Assembly: GCA_015680905.1 (NCBI GenBank)
Contig: CM027378.1
Location: forward strand, 86,271,501-86,335,500
Direction: 5' to 3'
Length of the DNA stretch: 64,000 bases
Source of the DNA: Coptis chinensis
Lineage: Eukaryota > Streptophyta > Magnoliopsida > Ranunculales > Ranunculaceae
Position 1 is the first letter of the stretch; each line of letters opens with the position of its first letter. Positions 1 to 10,500 of this stretch are shown here, piece after piece. Position numbers and translations under genes: made by a program. Below the pieces are notes generated by a model. That model was not told the DNA's origin. It made no database searches and was given only the letters and a program-made list of their open reading frames with translations.

Positions 1-155
1 AAGTTGCAGAAGAATCTTTGGGGCTGAGAAGAAGAAACGGGGAGTCCTACTGACGTCGTCGGCAAATCTGAGCTCCGTGGAGGCTAACTGCTCTGGATAT
101 CACCCAGAGTATCCATCACCGAGCACTGGAATCGATCTTTGGCTCGCCATGAACA

Positions 156-1157
156 TTATTTGGGGCGGTTCTGGCGAGTAAGAATATGGTCCTGAAATGC
201 AGTCATGGAAGCTCTCATTTCTTGCTGGAATTCGCCCATGCTGTCTGTCATCGACTCGTGGTGAGTGGTCATATCTGTCCTTAACTCGTCCAAGGTACGT
301 CTCATCGATACCTGGCGAGTGTACATGTCTCTCAATCCACTGTTCACAGCATGTAAGGCCTCTATGGGGTGGGTGATCTTACTCATGGCAGTCTCATCAA
401 AGTAGGGTGGGTGAGATGAGCCTACGCTAGCGTGCTCAGCAGCCCTTGGTGCTGTAGGTTCCCAAGATTCCAGTATGCATTTCTTGAAGACAAGCATATT
501 CTCATATTGTGGTATAGGGAGTAACGGGGTGGCGGACAGAAAACCCAAGATAATCATAACTTGTGTTACCAGAACAGCAAGAGGGGCTGATCTAAGAGTG
601 GCATGTGTAATAATATCAAAAAGAAAGGTAACGATGCAGAAGTTACCCTTTCGCTCCTGGAGGATCCAGAGAAGGTGGAGGAAGGTCTTGTTGATGTCTG
701 AGGGCTTCGAGGTGCCAATGACATTCAGTCCCAGCCATTGAGTCACAGCCAACTGGTTCCGTCGCGACGCCGAGAAACCGATACGTGCATTTTCTGTCTA
801 TGTTGTACTCTCCTTCGATTAGCATGTCGAGCATTAGGTCGTAAGTCTGTGGGTACACGGACTGCCTCGAGTCGACGTGAATTGACGAGGAGGAATGCCC
901 GTGATCCCGGAGAGCAAAACAGGTGTGACTTCGTGGCGCACACCCTCGACGGTAACCCAAAAATGGTCGCCATGAAAGCTCCCATTGTCGTAGAATTTCA
1001 TCACCAAATCCTTGGAATAAAGCCCTCCATTAGCATATAACAAGTACTCCCATCCTCTAGAGTGAATTTCATTATCAAAGAATGGAGCAAACATCCCGTT
1101 TTCAAATAAATTTCCAAAAATTTTCTCCACACAAATACGCCTGTTACCGGACATCAC
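156..1157 (-). pseudogene. Athila-type third ORF (env position), element A, frameshifted
   Basis: This ORF lies 3' of pol, where Athila elements carry an env-like ORF. The N-terminal part (from 1,157) has the pattern W-x2-L, then Y-x3-LV-x-FY-x-N, then V-x-V-x-G, and ends near GITGIPP. This resembles the plant 'putative plant transposon protein' domain, which I recognise by pattern only. The reading frame shifts at about 740-850. The C-terminal frame (752 down to 156) continues with HLLWILQERKGNFCIV, a hydrophobic stretch and a heptad-like coiled coil near the end. The same HVLWILQ-NFCI segment recurs in the ORF at 15,682-16,880, which confirms that both frames belong to one gene. No clear signal peptide is visible, and function is unknown. 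Confidence 0.7.
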
Positions 1158-2544
1158 TGATCTTAGGGAGAGGCTGGATATTGATTAATGATGAGGGGGA
1201 GAAATGGGATGTGCTAACGGAAGGGAATTGTAGTTGGAGTTGTAAGTCTCGCGTGAGACCTAGATTTAGCGTTGACCTGTCTCGTGCTAGACTTAAACGA
1301 GAGGGGGCAAGATCCGAAATTTAGGGAAGAAGAAATTAGTGATGGTGACGCGTGTGGTCGGGTCATCCGGGTTTAAAGGGCCCGATATTTCAATATTTTG
1401 GTTGGGTCAAAAATTTTCCCAAGCCCAAATCAATCCAAAATCCCGATTTAAGCCTAAAAAAATCTAAACGCTTACCCACGACTCGTTTGGACTCTGAATT
1501 GGATGAATGAGATATTGAAATGATCGGCACAAAAAATTCTATCCAATTCTATGAGTCATTCTCGAAGGTCACAAGAGTTTTTGAAAAGAAGGAGAGTGTT
1601 TTATTTATATACAAGGGAGATATACGTGAAGAACACTAGATGTCCAGAAGAGTCACCATCTAACTTTATAGACAACTGTCATGTCGGCTCTGGAGCGAAC
1701 CCAATCCAGCCAGACTGTGGCTTTACCTCTATGTATTATGGGGTTAGGGGCAGGACGGTACCATCCTGGACCGGGCACGCTACGGTCTAATAAAATTTCC
1801 CTTATTACATACGGCTATCCTCAAACCGCCCCAAGGGATCTCAAAGTAACCAATTCTAGGGTTGGTATGGTGGAATCCATTGCCCGTTTGTGTTCCAAGT
1901 ATGCGACATCTGAGGTTGGACACGAATCTCATGTGCAAAACTTAATGCAAAGGGAAAAGGCAACAATATAAACATATCTACAAGGTGAGTCTTTTAACGT
2001 TAGATCCTCAAGACGAGTCGAGTCTTTTAACGTCAGATTTTCAAGACGACTCGAGTCTTTTAACGTCAGATTCTCAAGACGAATCCCAACATTGGTATGA
2101 ACGGAAGCGGCGGCGGCGAAGATTATCCCGCGGTGGTGGTGGAACACAAAAGTATACCTTATACTGGCTAGTATCGGATAGGAAGTCAAGACCTAGACAG
2201 AAGGGTGTTTGACAATGCATACACCAGCCCATCCTTCGCGCACGTCGTTTACGAGCAAAAGTACTACGACCATTCCCTATTCGTGATGAGTGAGACTTAC
2301 ACCAAATGATTAGCTGAAGTTCACGAGGTAGAGAGTAGAAAAGGGAAGAGAAGGAAGGAGGTGAAATTTTAGGTACCCATCGTTTACCGAAAAACACATT
2401 TGCTCATGTTGCAGAAGACATTTATACTCAGTTCTGAAATAGAGTTTTTGTAGACTAAGGTTCCGGCGCTTGCAACCACACACTTCAAAGAACTATGGAG
2501 ATTAGAAGATAGAAGATGGCCCGGCTACCAAAATGGTGTACCCT
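1158..2544 (-). other. pol-env spacer of element A
   Basis: These 1.4 kb without a supported gene separate pol from the env-like ORF. They include an AT-rich stretch, a segment near 1,675-1,740 that recurs at 56,190-56,240 in element G2, and the triplicated motif at 1,987-2,093. The small ORFs seen here have no recognisable domain. Confidence 0.6.
1987..2093. repeat. Three tandem copies of a ~34-bp motif
   Basis: The core GAGTCTTTTAACGTCAGAT, followed by TCTCAAGAC, appears three times in a row with few changes. Single degenerate copies lie at the matching position in element X (about 17,627-17,647) and element G2 (about 55,822-55,850). Conservation between otherwise diverged elements suggests a cis-acting role that was locally amplified here. 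Confidence 0.8.
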
Positions 2545-3526
2545 CTATAGAAACAAAATTGAGACGCGTAAAGCGAAACATCTAGTCGTGTAGTAGCGGG
2601 GATCCTGAAGAAGAGTCTGTTCAACATCTGGTGAGCGTAATTCATGGTAATGTTTTAGGCGTTGTCCATTGACTTGAAATTCACTGTTATCTTGTGGATT
2701 AAGCAAAGAGATTGCCCCATAATGTTTCACAGCTGACACAATGAAAGGACCAGACCATCGTGTTTTCAATTTACCAGGAAAGATGTGTAATCTGGAGTTG
2801 TACAGTAAAACCTTTTGGCCAATTTTGAAATCCTTACGCAAAATGTGCTTGTCGTGCACTCTTTTCATATTAGCTTTGTAGGATTTCGAGAGATCATAAG
2901 CATCACTCCGAATCTCCTCAAGCTTATTTAATTGCAATTTTAAACTTCGCTTTTGCCTCGATGATATTGTAATTGAGGCTTTTGATGGCCCAAAAGGCAC
3001 GATGCTCAAGTTCAACTGGCAGATGACAAGGTTTTCTAAAAACAATGCGGTAAGGAGACATCCCTATAGGTGTCTTAAATGCGGTTCGGTATGCCCACAA
3101 GGTATCCGATAAGTGGAGAGACCAGTCCTTTCTTGATGGGTTGACAGTTTTCTCTAGAATAGACTTTATCTCTCTGTTGGAGACTTCCACTTGGCCACTC
3201 GTTTGTGGGTGATATGGAGTAGCAACCTTGTGAGTAACTCCATATTTCTTCATTAAAAACCCAAAAATTTTATTACAAAAATGTGTACCCCCATCACTGA
3301 TGATAGCTTTGGGGACACCAAAATGAGAGAAAATATTTTCTTTAACAAATTTCACGACAGTCTTATGGTCATTTGAGCGACATGCAAGTGCCTCAATCCA
3401 TTTGGACACATAGTCTACAGCGACTAAAATGTATAGAAAACCTTGAGAAATAGGAAAAGGTCCCATAAAATCAATGCCCCAACCATCAAAAATTTCCACA
3501 ATCAAGATAGGATTTAGGGGCATCAT
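2545..3526 (-). pseudogene. pol integrase core and C-terminal region, element A
   Basis: Integrase inserts the cDNA into the host genome. The core reads [10 protein letters not shown] (first catalytic Asp), then [11 protein letters not shown] (second Asp), then [17 protein letters not shown] (catalytic Glu), a complete DDE triad. Downstream, in overlapping frame 2,545-3,045, are the GPF and C-terminal segments ([21 protein letters not shown], in part), typical of gypsy integrases. A frame change near 2,924-3,045 separates the two parts, so the protein would be broken. Confidence 0.85.
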
Positions 3527-3541
3527 ATTTCGTTTGGTAAT

Positions 3542-4309
3542 TCAACCTAGGTGCTGACAACGAATGCAAGCTGTGCAATGTTCGTGTGCATCGCGAAAAA
3601 GGGTAGGCCAGTAAAAACCACATTGTAATACCTTGGCCGCAGTTTTCTTTCCACTGAAATGACTTCCGCAAGATTGTTCATGGCAAAAGGATAATATGTC
3701 GGTGTGCTCCCAGTCGGGAATGCAGCGACGAATGAGTTGGTCGGAACAATAATTAAAGAGGTAGGGGCCATCCCAAAAATAATATTTTACAGTGGATAAG
3801 AACTTTTTATGATTAGGACGTGACCAAGAGAAAGGAACTTCCTCAGTAACTAGGTAGTTAACGATATCCGCGTACCATGGAGATGAGAAAATAGAGTACA
3901 AATATTCATTTGGGAAGGAATCACAGATGGCTTCAGAATCACTATCAATGTCACCAACCGACCTTGATAAATGGTCGGCCACGACATTTTCGGTTCCTTT
4001 CTTGTCTTTGATTTCCAGGGTGAATTCTTGCAAGAGAAGGATCCAGCGGAATAATCGTTGTTTTGCGTCCTTTTTCGCGAGTAAGTACCGAAGTGCGGCA
4101 TGGTCAGTATATACGATAGTGGATGCTCCAACTAGGTAAGGGCGAAACTTATCCAAGGCATAGACAATAGCTAGGAACTCTTTCTCAGTTGTTGTGTAAT
4201 TATGTTGAGCGTCATTAAGAGTTTTACTAGCGTAGTAAATGACAACGGGTTTGTCATCACGTCGTTGGCCTAGTACAGCGCCAATAGCAAAGTCGCTAGC
4301 GTCACACAT
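3542..4309 (-). pseudogene. pol RNase H and integrase zinc-binding (H2C2) region, element A
   Basis: The start ([15 protein letters not shown]) is the gypsy RNase H opening with its catalytic Asp. It is followed by [23 protein letters not shown] and [11 protein letters not shown], and by ADHLSR at the end. Next comes the H2C2 finger, [16 protein letters not shown], with CIRCQHLG. A stop interrupts it before the integrase core on the left, and the link to RT on the right is broken by indels (4,310-4,572). Confidence 0.85.
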
Positions 4310-4572
4310 CAGTTCGAATGGTTGGGACCAATCAGGGGGTTGAATGATAGGAGCGGTAGTCGAGGCGGTTTTAGAGTATCAAAAGCTTGTTTGCAATTGA
4401 AATTGAAGTCGAATCATTGCATCTTTAAGCGAGAGAGATTGGTTAAAGGTCGAGCAACTTTAGAAAAATCTGAATGAATCTCTGTAAAATCCAGGTGGCC
4501 TAAAAGGCACGGATATCACGAAACGGTTAAATTGGGAAAGGTAGCGAAGAAATTTTAACAATTTTAGCTTTA

Positions 4573-5523
4573 TCAACCTCTATCCCGTCTTTCGAAACAA
4601 TATGACCTAGAACAAGTCCTTTGGTAACCATGAAATGACACTTCTTCCAATTGAGTACCGATTTTTTTCTCTGAACGCGTTAATACTTTAGAAAGGTTGG
4701 ATAGGCAGTCGTCAAAGGAATTTCCGTAGATGGAAAAATCGTCCATGAAGACTTCCATATAACGTTCCACCATATCACTGAAAATGTGAAGCATGCAGCG
4801 TTGGAAGATGCTTGGGGCATTACAAAGACCAAAAGGCATTCGTCTGTATGCAAAGGTTTCGAAGGGGCACGTGAAAGTTGTCTTTTCTTGATCGGCAGGA
4901 TCGATGACAATTTGGAAGTATCTGGAATAGCCATAAAGAAAATAGTAGTAAGCATGACCGGCTAAACGTTTCAGCATCTGATCAATGAATGGGAGAGGGA
5001 AGTGATCTTTACGTGTTCTGGCATTAAGTTTGCGATAGTCAATGCAAATTCTCCATTTTAATGGAATGCGAGTGGAGATGCACTCACCATTTTCATTTTG
5101 TACAACTTGAATGCCGGACTTTTTGGGAACAACGTGGACAGGACTAACCTAATCACTATCAGAGATAGGGTATATGATACCCGCATCAAGTAAACGTAAA
5201 ACTTCATTTCTCACCACTTCCTTCATGGCGGGATTAAGGCGGCGTTGTGGTTCTCGCGATGTCTTTGTCTCGTCATCGAGATGTATGCGATGCGTGCATA
5301 TGCTAGGGTCTATTCCCTTGATATCATCTAAGGACCATCCGATAGCGGAGTGGTGTTCATGAATGACATGAATCAAACGTGCCTCTTCGTCGGTAGTCAA
5401 GTGAGCAGAAATTATTATAGGGTGACTACCATCGAGATCGAGATGCACGTACTTCAAATCAGAGGGTAGAGGTTTTAAATCCGGAGTTGGAGGATTGAGA
5501 ATCAAGGATTCGTGAGGGATCAT
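4573..5523 (-). pseudogene. pol reverse transcriptase, element A
   Basis: RT copies the element RNA into cDNA. The left frame (4,573-4,977) has the motifs DPADQEKTTFTCPF, FGLCNAPSIFQRCM and the active site EVFMDDFSIYG. The right frame (5,149-5,523) has the N-terminal RLNPAMKEVVRNEVLRLLDAG. Between them the frame is open except for a TAG where element X reads Trp (SDSEWVS), a Trp-to-stop change. A late frameshift (about 4,640-4,680) cuts off the connection domain. Confidence 0.85.
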
Positions 5524-5550
5524 CTCTTCAATGGAAAAGAGCGAATCCGG

Positions 5551-6564
5551 TTATTCTGAATCAGTTTGCAACGCAGCAGTGGGATTAAATAGTGGTACCG
5601 ATTCTAATAATGTGTGGACATCCTTTATGTACGAGTCATCATCAAACTCAGGATTATCAAAAGAAAGAAATTGGTGTATCTCGTCTGGGGGAAAAGAGTT
5701 TGTGAAATAATCATGTTCCAGTCTATCAACCAAACTAATCTCGCACTCCATTATAGAATCGGGAAATTGTTTCATTAATTTGAATACGTTGAGTTCGACA
5801 GAAAGGTTCCCGAAAGACAATGTCATTGAACCGTCCCGACAATTGATGAGAGCGTTAGCAGTTGCAAGAAAAGGACGTCCCAAGATGATAGGAATGGAGT
5901 CACAGGCCACTTCAGTATCTAAAATGACAAAATCAACTGGGTAGTAAAAATCTTGGACCTTGACTATGACGTTCTCTACTATGCCCTTTGGGTACTTGAT
6001 GGAGCGATCTGCGAGTTGCAGAGTCATATTGGTAGGTTTTAATTCATGAAGACCTAACTGCTTAAATAAGTAGTAGGGAAGTAGGTTAACACTGGCACCT
6101 AGGTCTAAAAGTGCGGTATCGGTATACTTGTGCCCATGGCGTGCATGGAATGCGGTTAATTCGACACGGGTCCTGTACTTTACCACGCCATTGGTAGTGG
6201 TAATCATGGGAAACTGCTTAGTGAGGAACGCTTGTTGAGGAACATTCGTACATCGTTTGGTGGTGCACATGTCCTTTAAAAACTTGGCATGCTTGGGTAA
6301 ATGCTTAAGCGCATCTAGGAAAGGTAAGTTTATGGTCAAATTTTTGAAGGTTTCACGGATCTCATCGAAATGTTCGTCACATTTGTTCTTTACCAAACGG
6401 GCAGGGAACGGAGCTTTTGGGCGGAATCGCGCATAAGGATCAGTGGTGTCTTTCCCTAGGGACGTAGGTGTAGAATTGGAAGGCACAACTTCGTCCGTTA
6501 TAGGTTGCGAGGTAGGAGTTGGAAGGACGTCAGCCGTGGTTTCCGTCGATTTCTCGTCTGGCAT
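5551..6564 (-). pseudogene. gag-pol linker and aspartic protease, element A
   Basis: The retropepsin motif is ALLDLGASVNLLPYYLF, the DLGAS form common in this lineage, followed by IILGRPFLATANALINC. The ORF opens at 6,564 (MPDEKSTET). It runs through the flap region and on to a tail that joins the RT N-terminus after a stop near 5,550. It is homologous to 20,827-21,960 in element X. The protease itself looks intact here. Confidence 0.85.
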
Positions 6565-6756
6565 ACGTATTTAATTGTCGATGGTTCGGCCAGAACGAAG
6601 AGTGGTAATGACATTTACCTCACCCTGGCTTGGATTACTAGATCCTAGTGCATTGTTGAGTTCAAAGGCAGTGTTTGTAGGCTTGGGGTTTGGAACTGCT
6701 TGGCCAGGGAACACGCCCTTTTGACTTTTATCCTGAGCTAACAGCTGAAGAGACTG

Positions 6757-8037
6757 TTAGATAGAAGGTAGGATTTTATTCTGTTGATTCATGTATGTTA
6801 GAAGAGTTTCAGCTGTTTTATCAGCTGTGGATTGTACCAACGGAACAGCAGGAACTAGTTCACGATTATTATTTACGGGTTGATTTTGGTAGCCATATCC
6901 TTGATTAGCGGGAACAAGGTTGCGGTTGTTTTGGTACCCTATATTTGCATTGTTGGGAAAATTACTTTGCCCTTGCTGGAATTGCGGAGGATTTCCTTGA
7001 TGATAGGAATTGTAGTTCGCAGGTGGTCGTAGATGAACATTGTTGACACCCGGAGGAGCTTGTTGTTGGGCAGGGGGTGTCCAAGCTAAATTCGGATGTT
7101 GTCGCCAAGGTGCATTAGGGATGTTGAAAGCACAAGCCTCTTCAGAAGATTGGGGAGGGCACTCGTATACCAAAGGACAATAAAAATCGGTGTGCTCAGG
7201 ACTTAAGCAAAGAGGACATGGGGAAGCGTTGGCAGCTATGACCTGTTTGGGTTTTTGATCATTTACTTGTACCGAAAGAGCATCGACCTTTTTGTTTAGG
7301 GACTCGATTAGAGTTTTTAATTCGGATCGGTTTGACCTCGAACATAGGCGTAACTTTGGTAGGAGTGTCTTTAGAAGATCCGGAAGAATCAAGTGTTTCC
7401 CCAATGGGTGCCGTGAAGCCCGTTTATCAAGAAAAGTGTATGCTTCAATGAAAGCCCTTGTCCATGAAACAACCGCCGTTCATGATATCTAATGTTTCCT
7501 TTTGATGGTCGAGAGACCATTAAAGAATGAATGGACTAATACAGGGTGTCGAGTTGATGATGGGGACATTCGAGAAGCGGATCGATAAAATCTGCTCCAT
7601 GCTTCGAAAAGGATTCCAGGGGTCTTTGGCGAAAGAATTGAATCTTTTGAAGCATTTCGTAGTTTTTTCGAAAGTATAGAACTTTATCATGAATGCTTAT
7701 GCGAGGTTGGCCCATGTGTCAATGGATTGGGGCTTTGCCTGTGAGCCAAACTGAAGCTTTATCAGCTAAGGTGAAGGGAAACAACCTAAGCAAGACTTGT
7801 TCGTTGGTAACAGTCGGATGGCGGAAAGTGGTGACTACTTGTTGCATCCGAAGCCGAAAGTGATTGTATGGTTTTCATGGTCTAGACCATGGTAAGCAGT
7901 AACAAACTGAAAATGTTTGGCGGAATTCGAAAATCACCTACAATAGCATCGAGTTTAATGCAAGAAGCAGGTCCTTCTTGTAAAGCAGTATAGAAATCCG
8001 AAAGGGGCTTCTCGACTGTGGGATTTTCCTACGCCAT
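6757..8037 (-). pseudogene. gag, element A
   Basis: Gag forms the particle and binds RNA. The probable start at 8,037 reads Met-Ala-stop, then ENPTVEKPLSDFYTALQ. This matches the G2 gag start (MADEVVQTEEPLSNLYTPL), so the third codon is a premature TAG. The middle (7,405-7,990) is scattered over frames. The C-terminal 215 residues (7,404-6,757) are open, with a zinc-knuckle-like CPLCLSPEHTDFYCP and a long Asn/Gln-rich tail. Confidence 0.8.
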
Positions 8038-8820
8038 AATTAACGGAGATGACGGCAACGGAGATGTTTGACGAGGTTGGTTTACAGAGGAGGAACTATG
8101 TCTAGGAGATAGCATAAGCAGTTGTTTATTGTATTTTCGGCTATGATATGTAAGTTCTAATTCTTTATGTTTACCAGACCGTAGTCTCATACAAATATAA
8201 ATTTTAATTTAAGGCTCATAAGGAACGAATTATGACTGGAGGTTTTAGAATTAAGGAAAAAGGGAGGTGAAGTACGTCTTCCCGGAAGCATTTGCTAACT
8301 TGAAGCGAGGTAAGCTAGGATAGCGTGTGAATATTCCAGTGACCAGGTCACCGAGAGAATTGAGGGAGGTTGTTCGTGCTAGCACGTTCCTTAATTAGGC
8401 AACCTCAATTTTTTTCAAGTTTCCTAGGCACTGATGGAATAGGATGATGATTTATGATGGTGTATTATGCGGGGTGTTATTAAGATGATTAAGATGAAAT
8501 TTTAATTACTATGATTTTAATTATTATTATTATTATTTATTATTATTAGTTATTATTAATATTTGTATTTATTTTTTTGTTTTTATTTTTTTGTTTAGTT
8601 TACATAATTAATGTATTATGGAGACGTGATTACGAAACATGCAATTAAAACGATAGATGCCAAAATAGAAACTAATTAACATATACTAGTTTACGCAGAA
8701 AGTCTACACATGCAAATCTATATTACTTATACGTGCAACTATATGTGAGTTATATGTGAGCTAGGGGAATGTCGAGAACGAACTCATACAAATGAATACC
8801 GCGTACGTGAATTGATGTAA
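8038..8820 (-). other. 5' leader of element A, left half
   Basis: No gene is supported. The region holds AT-rich low-complexity sequence (TTA/ATT runs at about 8,515-8,600) and is the untranslated leader of A, cut by the insertion of X. The remainder lies at 25,645-26,283. Confidence 0.7.
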
Positions 8821-8825
8821 CATAC
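8821..8825. repeat. Target-site duplication of element X, left copy
   Basis: CATAC lies immediately before the TG of the left LTR. The same five bases follow the CA of the right LTR at 25,640-25,644. Five-bp duplications are standard for Ty3/gypsy integrases. Confidence 0.9.
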
Positions 8826-10299
8826 TGATAAAAGATAAAATGATAGTTTACCTACGAAATGAACGATTAACTCAAAACGTAAGTAAACTAAAACTATCTT
8901 ACGATGCTAGATTGCTTATCAAAGTTTCTACTCTCAATTCTATCGAAATAGAGTGAAGTAACAAATTTGTTCCACTCCTAGTGCTCTAGCATGGAATGTT
9001 TTCTAATCTAATTAGTCGGTCTTAAGTCTAATGAGAGCTTTACGAAGGGTGTTATACTACGATACCTATATGAAATATATTATGTTGAATTTAACTACGA
9101 ATGCTATGGAAATATGATTGTTTTTTAATCTAGATAAAGGATTAGAGGGGAATTGAATCCACCTCGAATCCAACTTAATAACATAGTATAGATTCTTGTA
9201 TCTCGATTCTTACGTTCTTACGGCAAGAATTCGAGTTCTAATCCCTAGTGTTCATGGCATTTCTACCGAATACTAACTAGCATGTGAGGTCGTCCACCCA
9301 TTCTCATGGCGAATCACGACCTTCTAGATTGGAATAGATTCTACAATACGTCTACACTATACCACTAAGTTTTCATCAAAGCTTTATCAACCCCTCTAAT
9401 AGAGGTTTTAGCCTTGAGTCATCAAACCATCATTTTCCATTGAATTATAACTACACATCATAATAAAATTCTAACTTAACTAAATTACTAACAATGTTTC
9501 AATCTACTTAAACTACGAAATGATAATCAACAAGAATTAAAACTAGATCTATAAATTGAGATGACAAAAAATAGAAATTGACAAAATAGCTATTTTATTT
9601 ATCTAATCAATCAAGAACAATGATTCAAAGACTTAATCTAAAACAAGAATTGAAAATGGAACTAAAACTTAATTAAAATACTGGAAACTAGATCTAGAAT
9701 TATCTATATTGTTTTAGGTCTAACTAGCTACCATTAACAAAGAGCTAAGCTTTAGTTTTTATACTTTCAGATCCAAAAATCGTTCATGGGCTTGGAGCCA
9801 TGTTTTTGGGCGCAGAATCAGCCAAAAACCCAATATTTTCAAATCAAAAGGGCCTCTTCAGCTGCAGTTGGCTTCAACAGACTTTTCGTCCACTTCTGCT
9901 CCTCTTATTGGGTCAAGGCTTAGACCATTGGAAAGCTCTTTTCGAGCCGGTCGTTTTGACATAAGGTAGGCCCCATTCCGAGGTCTGAGTCCAAAGATAC
10001 GGCCTTCGGAAGTTCTGCTGACTTGTGTGCTGTTTCTACCCGCGTCGACTTTTCAGCTTTTGACCGGGATTTAGAAAGGCTTTGTCTTCTTGAATCTTGG
10101 CCTTTAATCACGGAACTCCTTAGTAACCGACCTTTGCTCCTTTATCTCGCAAAAGTGGCACATTTCTGCACATAATGGACTTTGAAACCTAAAATGCATA
10201 AAAACACATAATCAGTGTTAACTCTTAATTATTACTCACATAATTGGTCTAAAAGTATGATCATTCTGGGGTTAAAACTACAGTTTTGGGCTCTTATCA
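8826..10299 (-). repeat. LTR A, 3' LTR of element X
   Basis: This LTR is 1,474 bp and runs TG to CA with short inverted ends (TGATAA/TTATCA). It pairs with LTR C. In transcript sense a TATA-like GTATAAAAAC lies at about 9,758-9,770. The long open-looking stretches hold no recognisable gene. Confidence 0.92.
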
Positions 10300-10338
10300 A
10301 ACCACCGCCAAACAGCATTTTGCTTGTCCTCAAGCAAA
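10300..10338 (-). promoter_or_regulatory. Polypurine tract and adjoining stem-loop at 3' LTR A
   Basis: On the minus strand TTTGGCGGTGGTT directly precedes LTR A. This is the expected place for the polypurine primer of plus-strand DNA synthesis. Immediately upstream is the inverted repeat TTTGCTTG/CAAGCAAA around a 4-base loop (10,319-10,338). The same pairing occurs at LTR B and LTR E. Confidence 0.7.
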
Positions 10339-10400
10339 GATGAGAAATTAGAATAAGTGACCAAAATGGAGTTTTATCTACTCGTTTTTATTGAGTCGCG

Positions 10401-10500
10401 ATTGCATTGACCATATGCAACAAGGCCTTAAACCACTAGGAATTCCCTAGTGGACGAGTTATAGCCTCATGAGAGTTTTCCAGTGAAGGTACTCACAACT
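10401..10500. ncRNA. Conserved two-stem-loop block, copy 1
   Basis: The block has a perfect stem TTGCAT/ATGCAA with a 7-base loop (10,402-10,420), then the palindrome AAGGCCTT, then a perfect 8-bp stem CCACTAGG/CCTAGTGG with a 5-base loop (10,433-10,453). A conserved tail includes GAGAGTTTTCC and AAGGTACTCACAA. Nearly the same 100 bp occur at 14,835-14,935 and 51,762-51,860. I do not recognise the family. 'ncRNA' here means a candidate structured RNA element within the retrotransposon transcript. Confidence 0.5.

Larger units (their letters stand above)
1..8825 (-). mobile_element. Athila-like Ty3/gypsy element A, left (3') part
   Basis: This is a minus-strand LTR retrotransposon with, from right to left, gag, protease, reverse transcriptase, RNase H, integrase and a separate env-position ORF. 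That order and the third ORF are typical of the Athila lineage. The sequence stops abruptly at 8,825, where element X begins. It resumes at 25,640 with the rest of the leader, the primer-binding site and the 5' LTR. The 3' LTR must lie beyond the left edge. All ORFs carry stops or frameshifts, so the copy is not autonomous. The lineage is assigned from domain order and protein motifs, not from a database search. Confidence 0.88.

Noticed and set aside
475-741. Plus-strand ORFs opposite the env-position ORF of element A.
   Set aside because: They have no domain and lie antisense to a better-supported reading frame.
8826-10299. LTR A as the 5' LTR of the gag-pol copy on its left (element A).
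   Set aside because: No PBS lies next to it on the left, the CATAC duplication pairs it with LTR C, and a better 5' LTR with a tRNA-Asp-like PBS exists at 26,284-27,980.
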